11,924 nt of DNA from Pseudomonadota bacterium (GTDB lineage: Bacteria; Myxococcota_A; UBA796; SXON01): positions 1-11,924 of the forward strand of contig SXOM01000323.1 of the NCBI GenBank assembly GCA_005776735.1, in the 5' to 3' direction. The notes below the pieces were generated by a model, which did not search any database, was not told the origin of the DNA, and saw only the letters and a program-made list of their open reading frames with translations. The translations under genes were made by a program, and so were the position numbers. Numbering within the stretch: position 1 is the stretch's first letter; every line of letters begins with the position of its first letter. Positions 7,985 through 11,924 of the stretch are shown piece after piece.

Positions 7985-8076
7985 GACGCGGAGTTATCCC
8001 GCCCGGCCCGGGGCAACCGGCGGCGACGCAGAGGTGAGCTGCCCGCCAAGGGCCGGTCAACGCCGGGGCAGCGGCC

Positions 8077-8105
8077 TTGACAAGAGGGCCCCAACGCCGC
8101 ATAAG
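8077..8105 (+). promoter_or_regulatory. Sigma70-type promoter of the SDR-RidA-crotonase operon
   Basis: A perfect TTGACA -35 (8077-8082) is followed by a 17-nt spacer and CATAAG (8100-8105), which matches four of six -10 bases. The predicted start near 8112 would leave a leader of about 13 nt containing the GGAG ribosome binding site. The -35 forms one arm of a GTCAA-N16-TTGAC inverted repeat (8056-8081), a possible regulator site. Confidence 0.6.
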
Positions 8106-8113
8106 GGGCGGCC

Positions 8114-8117
8114 GGAG
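8114..8117 (+). promoter_or_regulatory. Ribosome binding site GGAG
   Basis: GGAG lies 7 nt before ATG 8125. This decides the start, because the frame is open back to a TTG at 8077 that lies inside the promoter. Confidence 0.6.
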
Positions 8118-8124
8118 TGCCCGA

Positions 8125-8871
8125 ATGGCCAAGCGTCGTCACGTCGTCATCACTGGTGGGGGCCGCGGAATCGGGGCCGAGATCGCCCGCCGGTTCGCCA
8201 AGTTGGGGGACCGCATCACGGTCCTCGCCCGCACCCGGGAAGAGGTCGAGAAGATCGCCGACGAGGTCGGGGGCTACGGCGTCCGGTGCGACGTGGGCGA
8301 GCCCGCCAGCGTCGAGGCCGCGTTCATGGCGGCCGGCCCGGTCGACGTGCTCATCAACAACGCCGGCGTCGCACGCTCGTCGCCGGTCCTCAAGACCGAC
8401 GTGCGGGTGTGGGAAGAGCACCTCAAGGTCAACCTCACCGGCGCGTTCTTGTGCTCGCTCAAGGTCCTCCCTGGCATGGTGAGCCGCGGCAATGGCCGCA
8501 TCATCAACGTCGCCAGCGTGGCCGGCCTCAAGGGGTACCCCTACCTCGCGGCCTACTGCGCCTCCAAGCACGGTCTCATCGGCCTCACGCGGGCGTTGGG
8601 GGCCGAGTTCGCCGAGAAGGGCGTCACCGTCAACGCGGTCTGCCCCGGGTACGTCGAGTCGCCGCTCCTGCAGCACGCGATCCAGAACATCGTCGACAAG
8701 ACGGGCCGCGACGAGGAAGAGGTTCGGATGGACCTTGCGAATCGCAACCCGCAGCACCGCTTCCTCGACGCCGAGGAGATCGCCGCGATGTGCGTGTTCC
8801 TCGCGAGCGAAGAAGCGCGCGGCATCAACGGCCAGGCGATCAGCGTCTGCGGCGGCGAGATCAACGTCTGA
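8125..8871 (+). CDS. Short-chain dehydrogenase/reductase (classical SDR)
   Basis: This 248-residue cytosolic NAD(P)-dependent oxidoreductase is of standard classical-SDR length. The cofactor loop TGGGRGIG lies at 10-17 and NNAG at 78-81. The catalytic tetrad is complete: Asn103, Ser131 (NVASVAG), Tyr144 and Lys148 (YCASK). A PGYVESP loop and a C-terminal GINGQAISVCGG close the fold. A basic Arg36 follows the second strand, which could favour NADPH, but this is only suggestive. The substrate is probably a hydroxyacyl- or alicyclic-CoA thioester, judging from the RidA and crotonase neighbours. Its stop TGA shares its last base with the ATG of the RidA gene, indicating tight co-translation. Confidence 0.9.
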   Translation: MAKRRHVVITGGGRGIGAEIARRFAKLGDRITVLARTREEVEKIADEVGGYGVRCDVGEPASVEAAFMAAGPVDVLINNAGVARSSPVLKTDVRVWEEHLKVNLTGAFLCSLKVLPGMVSRGNGRIINVASVAGLKGYPYLAAYCASKHGLIGLTRALGAEFAEKGVTVNAVCPGYVESPLLQHAIQNIVDKTGRDEEEVRMDLANRNPQHRFLDAEEIAAMCVFLASEEARGINGQAISVCGGEINV

Positions 8872-9266
8872 TGGCCGACGGGCCCGTCCAGCCTCCGGGC
8901 TGGGATCCGCCCCGCGGGTACAGCAACGGCTACCGGCTCGGCAACGTGCTGTTCGTGGCGGGCCAGGTCGCGTGGGACGAGCGATGTCGCATCGTCGGCG
9001 GGCGCGACTTCGCGGCGCAGTTCCGCCAGGCGCTCGCCAACGTGCGCGCCGTGCTCGACGCGGCGGGTGTGCCGCCGGAGCGGGTGGGCCGGGTCACGGT
9101 GTACGTCACCGACAAGGACGCGTACATCGCCTCGGCCAAGGAGGTCGGCCGCGCCTGGCGCGACCTCCTCGGGCGCCACTACCCTGCGATGTCGCTGGTC
9201 CAGGTCGCGGCGTTGCTCGAAGAGGGCGCGATGGTCGAAATCGAAGCCACGGCGGTGGTGGAGTAG
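8871..9266 (+). CDS. RidA (YjgF/YER057c/UK114)-like protein lacking the catalytic Arg
   Basis: The 131-residue chorismate-mutase-like Rid fold protein has GQVAWD (31-36), a conserved helix (FRQALANVRAVLDAAG) and the terminal MVEIEATAVVE. Canonical RidA hydrolyses reactive enamines/imines and uses an Arg in the PARS motif. Here the motif is PAMS with Met107 in that position, so the classical deaminase activity is doubtful. The opening PPGWDPPRGYSNG and the VYVTDK segment resemble, from memory, Rid proteins of anthraniloyl-CoA degradation clusters. The ATG overlaps the SDR stop (TGATG). A crotonase-like gene follows after 30 nt. Confidence 0.88.
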   Translation: MADGPVQPPGWDPPRGYSNGYRLGNVLFVAGQVAWDERCRIVGGRDFAAQFRQALANVRAVLDAAGVPPERVGRVTVYVTDKDAYIASAKEVGRAWRDLLGRHYPAMSLVQVAALLEEGAMVEIEATAVVE

Positions 9267-9280
9267 GCGTGCGCGGCGCG

Positions 9281-9289
9281 TGATATCGC
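9281..9289 (+). promoter_or_regulatory. Weak extended -10-like element before the crotonase gene
   Basis: TG, one base, then TATCGC (9284-9289) ends 7 nt before ATG 9297. This might give an internal leaderless transcript. No -35 or Shine-Dalgarno is visible in the 30-nt gap. Confidence 0.25.
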
Positions 9290-9296
9290 CGCGCGC

Positions 9297-10064
9297 ATGA
9301 TCGTCTCCGTCGCCGACCACGTCGCCACCGTCACGCTGGATCGCCCCGATCGGCTCAACGCGCTCACCTTCGACGAGTACGCCGCGCTGGTGCGGTGGTT
9401 TCGCGAGCCGCCGGCCGGCGTCCGCGCCATCGTGGTGACCGGCAGTGGGCGTGCGTTCTGCTCCGGCGGCGACGTGGAGGACATCATCGGCCAGCTCTTC
9501 GCCCGCGACATGGCGGGACTGCTCGCGTTCACGCGCATGACGGTCGACCTGGTGCGGGCGATGCGCGGCAACCGCGTGCCGATCGTGGCGGCGATCAATG
9601 GCGTGGCGGCCGGGGCCGGCGCGATCATCGCGATGGCGAGCGACCTGCGCATCGCGTCGCCGCGGGGGCGCGTGGCGTTCCTGTTCAACAAGGTGGGCCT
9701 GTGCGGGGCCGACATGGGCGCGGCGCACCTGCTCCCGCGGTTGGTGGGGCTGGGCCGCGCCACCGAGCTGCTGCTCTTGGGCGACACGGTCGACGCCGCG
9801 ACGGCCGAGCGCATCGGCCTGTTCAACCGCGTGGTCTCGGAAGAGTCGCTCCTGGCCGAGGCGCACGCGGTCGCGGCGCGCATCGCCGCGGGGCCGACGT
9901 TCGCCACCGGCATGACCAAGGAAGCGCTGGGTCGCGAGCTGGACGTGTCGCTCGACACCGCCCTGGAGATGGAGGCCCAGGCGCAGGCCATCTGCATGGC
10001 CCACCCGGACTTCCGGGCCGCCTACGACGCCTGGGTGCAGAAGCGCCCGCCGACCTACGCTTAG
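9297..10064 (+). CDS. Enoyl-CoA hydratase/isomerase (crotonase) family protein with atypical active site
   Basis: The 255-residue crotonase-fold enzyme acts on acyl-CoA thioesters. The oxyanion-hole segment FCSGGDVEDI lies at 54-63, and the second loop AGAGAIIAMASDL at 105-117. By my hand alignment, rat crotonase Glu144 corresponds to Ile110 and Glu164 to Val133 (next to Lys132), so both hydratase glutamates are absent. Asp139 in GADMGA is a candidate catalytic acid. The FTRMT (78-82), GPTFATGMTK and AQAQAICM segments resemble crotonases I remember from anthraniloyl-CoA-type degradation clusters. A reaction other than simple hydration, such as ring cleavage, hydrolysis or isomerisation, is likely but not defined. 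It is the third gene of the SDR-RidA unit. Confidence 0.88.
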   Translation: MIVSVADHVATVTLDRPDRLNALTFDEYAALVRWFREPPAGVRAIVVTGSGRAFCSGGDVEDIIGQLFARDMAGLLAFTRMTVDLVRAMRGNRVPIVAAINGVAAGAGAIIAMASDLRIASPRGRVAFLFNKVGLCGADMGAAHLLPRLVGLGRATELLLLGDTVDAATAERIGLFNRVVSEESLLAEAHAVAARIAAGPTFATGMTKEALGRELDVSLDTALEMEAQAQAICMAHPDFRAAYDAWVQKRPPTYA

Positions 10065-10096
10065 GACGAAGCTTTGACCATCCCCACCCCGCCGGT

Positions 10097-10114
10097 GGGC
10101 CCGGAGCCGGGCCT
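10097..10114 (+). terminator. GC-rich hairpin downstream of the crotonase gene
   Basis: GGCCCGG (10098-10104) and CCGGGCC (10107-10113) are perfect reverse complements, 33 nt after the crotonase stop. The stem is strong but only a weak T content follows, so it may attenuate rather than terminate. If the methyltransferase starts at TTG 10074, this hairpin lies inside its coding sequence. Confidence 0.35.
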
Positions 10115-10151
10115 CTCGGCGTTAGACCCGGGCTCATGGCGGTCCACGCCC

Positions 10152-10721
10152 ATGGCTGACACGGCGGACAACCCCGCGACGCGGTGGTTGATGGAGCGCA
10201 TGTTCGGCCAGGTCGACGCGTTGATGCGGCCGCTCGCGCCGCGGAGCGTGCTCCACGCCCGGTGCGCCGAGGGCCAGGCGCTGCGCACGCTCACGCTGCC
10301 CGAGGCGTACCTGGGCATCGATCCGCGGCCGGCGAACGTGGAGCGGTGTCGCAAGCGCGACCCGCGGCGCCGCTTCGAGGTGCAGTCGCCGACCGCGTTG
10401 CCCTACGCCGACGCGTCGTTCGACGTGGTGGTGGCCACGCAGGTGCTCGAGGAGCTCGAAGATCCCGCGCTCGCGGTGGCCGAGCTCTCGCGGGTGGCGG
10501 AGCGCGGGGTGATCTTCAGCGTGCCCAACGAGCCGATCTTCCAGGTGGGCAACGCGGCGCGGGGCAAGTACCTCGACACCCTGGGCGACCATCCCGCGCA
10601 CCTGCAGCACTGGGGCCGGTGGTCGTTCCCGAAGTTCCTGGTCGGCACCGGCGCGGTGCGCGACCTGAAGCTCCGCACCGTCGGCCCGTGGATCGTGGTG
10701 CTCGCGCGGCCCGCCCGGTGA
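10152..10721 (+). CDS. Class I SAM-dependent methyltransferase-like protein, degenerate motif I
   Basis: The 189-residue Methyltransf_11-type protein opens NPATRWLMERMFGQVDAL (7-24). The acidic cofactor residue Asp57 (YLGID), LPYADASFDVVVATQVLEEL (83-102) and VIFSVPNEP are typical. The usual DxGCGEG loop, however, reads HARCAEG (35-41), so SAM binding is uncertain. ATG 10152 fits the family N-terminus but has only a weak GGCGG upstream. TTG 10074 is a real alternative: AGGA lies 7 nt before it and the frame is open with GC-rich third positions, adding a Pro-rich 26-residue extension. The stop overlaps the GTG of the flippase-like gene (GTGA, 10718-10721). The pairing hints at modification of an envelope lipid or glycan precursor; the substrate is unknown. 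Confidence 0.8.
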   Translation: MADTADNPATRWLMERMFGQVDALMRPLAPRSVLHARCAEGQALRTLTLPEAYLGIDPRPANVERCRKRDPRRRFEVQSPTALPYADASFDVVVATQVLEELEDPALAVAELSRVAERGVIFSVPNEPIFQVGNAARGKYLDTLGDHPAHLQHWGRWSFPKFLVGTGAVRDLKLRTVGPWIVVLARPAR

Positions 10722-11650
10722 AGAACCTGCGGCGGGTCGTGGGCCTCGTGCTCTCGGTGGGCGGCCTCTTCGCCTCGATCTACGTCCTCGCCACCCAGGT
10801 CGACCTCGCGGCGGCCGGCCGCGCGTTGGGGCAGGCCCACCGCGGCTGGCTCCTGGCCGCGGCGGGGCTGAGCCTGCTCGCGCCGGTGCTCGTCGGCCTG
10901 AAGTTGATGCTCGTGCTCCGCCTGGTCGATTTCCGCGCGGCGTGGGGACGCACGGCGTCCGCGGTGCTCGCGGCCGTCACGCTCAACGCGGTGGTGCCGG
11001 GACGCGGCGGCGACTTCGTGCGGGCCGCGTTTCTGGCCGACGAGCCGGGCACCCTGGCGCTGCTCCTCGGTGCGGTGCTCGTGGAGCGGCTGCTCGACGT
11101 CTTCGTGCTCGGCGTGATGGCCCTCGCGGCGTCGGTGGGCGGCGGCGCGGGGCCCGTGCCGTGGATCGCGGCCGCGACCTGCGTGGCCGCGCTCGGAGCG
11201 CTCGGGGCGCTCGGGCTCGGTCACAAGCTGCCCGTGCGCCGGGAGGCGGCCGAGCGGGCCAGCCGCGCGGCGAAGGCGCTGGTGGCGCGGCCGGGGCTCA
11301 CCGTCGCGATCCTCGCGATGACACTGGTGTGCTGGGCGGGCAACATCGCGAGCATGGACCTCGCGTTGCGCGCGGTCGGCGCCGACATCCCGACGATCGA
11401 GGTGGTCCGGGCCACGCCCATCGCGGTCCTCACCGGCATCCTCCCGATCAGCGTCAACGGCATCGGCACCCGCGACGCGGCGATGGTGTACCTGCTCGGC
11501 GCCCTCGCCCCGCGCGAGCAGATCGTGGCCGGCACCTTCGCGTATTTCCTGCTCAACGGGTGGTTGCTCGCGGCCCTGGGCGTGGTGGCGCTCGGCCGCG
11601 AGAGCTTGCGGCGCGTTCGTCGACGTGCCGACGCGGCGCGGTCCGGCTGA
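10718..11650 (+). CDS. Flippase-like multi-pass membrane protein (LPG synthase TM / UPF0104 family)
   Basis: The 310-residue inner-membrane protein has about eight hydrophobic segments, roughly at 7-27, 43-68, 78-94, 113-140, 147-168, 193-215, 231-262 and 268-293. Family marks are visible: NAVVPGRGGDFVR (90-102), LVERLLDVFVLG (121-132) and PISVNGIGTRDA (243-254). These belong to the transmembrane domain also found in MprF and in many stand-alone proteins near glycosyltransferases. The cytosolic lysyl-transferase domain of MprF is absent, so a lipid translocation role is inferred and aminoacylation is not. The C-terminus is basic (SLRRVRRRADAARSG), as expected for a cytosolic tail. The GTG start overlaps the methyltransferase stop, and no separate promoter is seen. 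Confidence 0.85.
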   Translation: MKNLRRVVGLVLSVGGLFASIYVLATQVDLAAAGRALGQAHRGWLLAAAGLSLLAPVLVGLKLMLVLRLVDFRAAWGRTASAVLAAVTLNAVVPGRGGDFVRAAFLADEPGTLALLLGAVLVERLLDVFVLGVMALAASVGGGAGPVPWIAAATCVAALGALGALGLGHKLPVRREAAERASRAAKALVARPGLTVAILAMTLVCWAGNIASMDLALRAVGADIPTIEVVRATPIAVLTGILPISVNGIGTRDAAMVYLLGALAPREQIVAGTFAYFLLNGWLLAALGVVALGRESLRRVRRRADAARSG

Positions 11651-11672
11651 TCACGCAGACGCGCGAAATCGC

Positions 11673-11701
11673 TTGACAGTCCCGGACCCCGCCTGTATTC
11701 G
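11673..11701 (+). promoter_or_regulatory. Strong sigma70-type promoter
   Basis: A perfect TTGACA (11673-11678), a 17-nt spacer and TATTCG (11696-11701, four of six -10 bases) precede the lipoprotein gene. The predicted start is near 11708, giving a leader of about 13 nt. The -35 lies 22 nt after the stop of the flippase-like gene. Confidence 0.65.
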
Positions 11702-11710
11702 CGCCTCAAC

Positions 11711-11715
11711 AGGGG
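11711..11715 (+). promoter_or_regulatory. Ribosome binding site AGGGG
   Basis: AGGGG ends 5 nt before ATG 11721 and decides the start of the terminal lipoprotein gene. Confidence 0.5.
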
Positions 11716-11720
11716 TCGTC

Positions 11721-11924
11721 ATGCTTCGCATCGGTCTGGGCGTGGTTCTCTTCCTCGGCGGCTGCTCGCAGACGTACAAGACGGACACCGCGGAGCCCGG
11801 CTTCGCCGACAGCGGCGACACGGCCAACGACACCGACAGCGCCGCGGACACCGACACCGACACCGACTCGGACACCGACACCGACTCGGACACCGACACC
11901 GACTCGGACACCGACACCGACACC
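11721..11924 (+). CDS. Lipoprotein with Asp/Thr/Ser repeat linker, 3' end outside the window
   Basis: Only the first 68 codons are present. MLRIGLGVVLFLGGC is a standard lipoprotein signal with lipid Cys15, preceded by a good promoter and ribosome binding site. After about residue 31 the sequence becomes a low-complexity string of DT and DS dipeptides, as in the flexible acidic linkers of many myxobacterial lipoproteins. The functional domain lies beyond the window, so no function can be assigned. Confidence 0.8.
   Translation, partial: MLRIGLGVVLFLGGCSQTYKTDTAEPGFADSGDTANDTDSAADTDTDTDSDTDTDSDTDTDSDTDTDT
11853..11924 (+). repeat. 18-bp tandem repeat encoding DTDTDS
   Basis: Three identical 18-bp units (11853-11870, 11871-11888, 11889-11906) are followed by a fourth (11907-11924) in which the last codon changes from TCG to ACC. 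The array reaches the window edge and may continue. Because the unit is a multiple of three, copy-number change would keep the frame. Confidence 0.9.

Noticed and set aside
8553..10004. Long minus-strand frame opposite the SDR, Rid and crotonase genes
   Set aside because: It runs across three convincing plus-strand genes and its translation is His/Arg-rich shadow sequence.
10136..10159. Tiny plus-strand ORF (ATG 10136, 7 codons) just before the methyltransferase
   Set aside because: It has no convincing ribosome binding site and overlaps the ATG 10152 start in another frame. It could be a leader peptide, but nothing supports that.

Overview
The window is very GC-rich. It is densely packed with predicted lipoproteins, has Asp-rich metal-binding repeats of the MopE type, and carries a protease ending in a MYXO-CTERM-like tail. 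Together these point to a myxobacterium-like member of the Myxococcota (deltaproteobacterial lineage). The taxonomic call is an inference from gene style; no marker gene is present. I saw no tRNA, rRNA, CRISPR array or insertion sequence. No gap between genes exceeds about 140 bases.

Left part (1-3960). A secreted trypsin-like protease (minus) is divergent from an arylsulfotransferase-like lipoprotein (plus) with an 11-C homopolymer just after its lipobox. This gene converges on a two-gene minus-strand unit with overlapping stop codons. That unit is a stand-alone class I glutamine amidotransferase, apparently starting at CTG, translationally coupled by ATGA to an RlmI-like PUA/methyltransferase.

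Middle (3959-7984). Four lipoprotein genes follow. They are a MopE-repeat plus C-type-lectin protein, an unrecognised Cys-containing protein directly behind it, a tyrosine-rich protein on the minus strand, and a START/SRPBCC-like protein on the plus strand. After a 123-base convergent gap comes a minus-strand gene for a soluble domain usually seen attached to GMC/cholesterol oxidases. Several of these genes have a -10-like hexamer placed exactly 6 nt before the start codon, which suggests leaderless mRNAs.

Right part (8077-11924). A clear sigma70-type promoter drives SDR dehydrogenase - RidA-like - crotonase-like genes. This trio resembles the accessory genes of aerobic anthraniloyl-CoA-type aromatic degradation clusters, but the ligase and monooxygenase are not in the window. 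A class I methyltransferase with an eroded SAM loop follows, overlapping by GTGA a flippase-like membrane protein (LPG synthase TM / UPF0104 family). The window ends inside a new lipoprotein gene with a strong promoter and an 18-bp tandem repeat encoding an Asp/Thr/Ser linker.

Overall the region mixes envelope or surface lipoproteins with a small CoA-metabolism operon and a lipid/envelope pair. No single integrated pathway is proven by the sequence.
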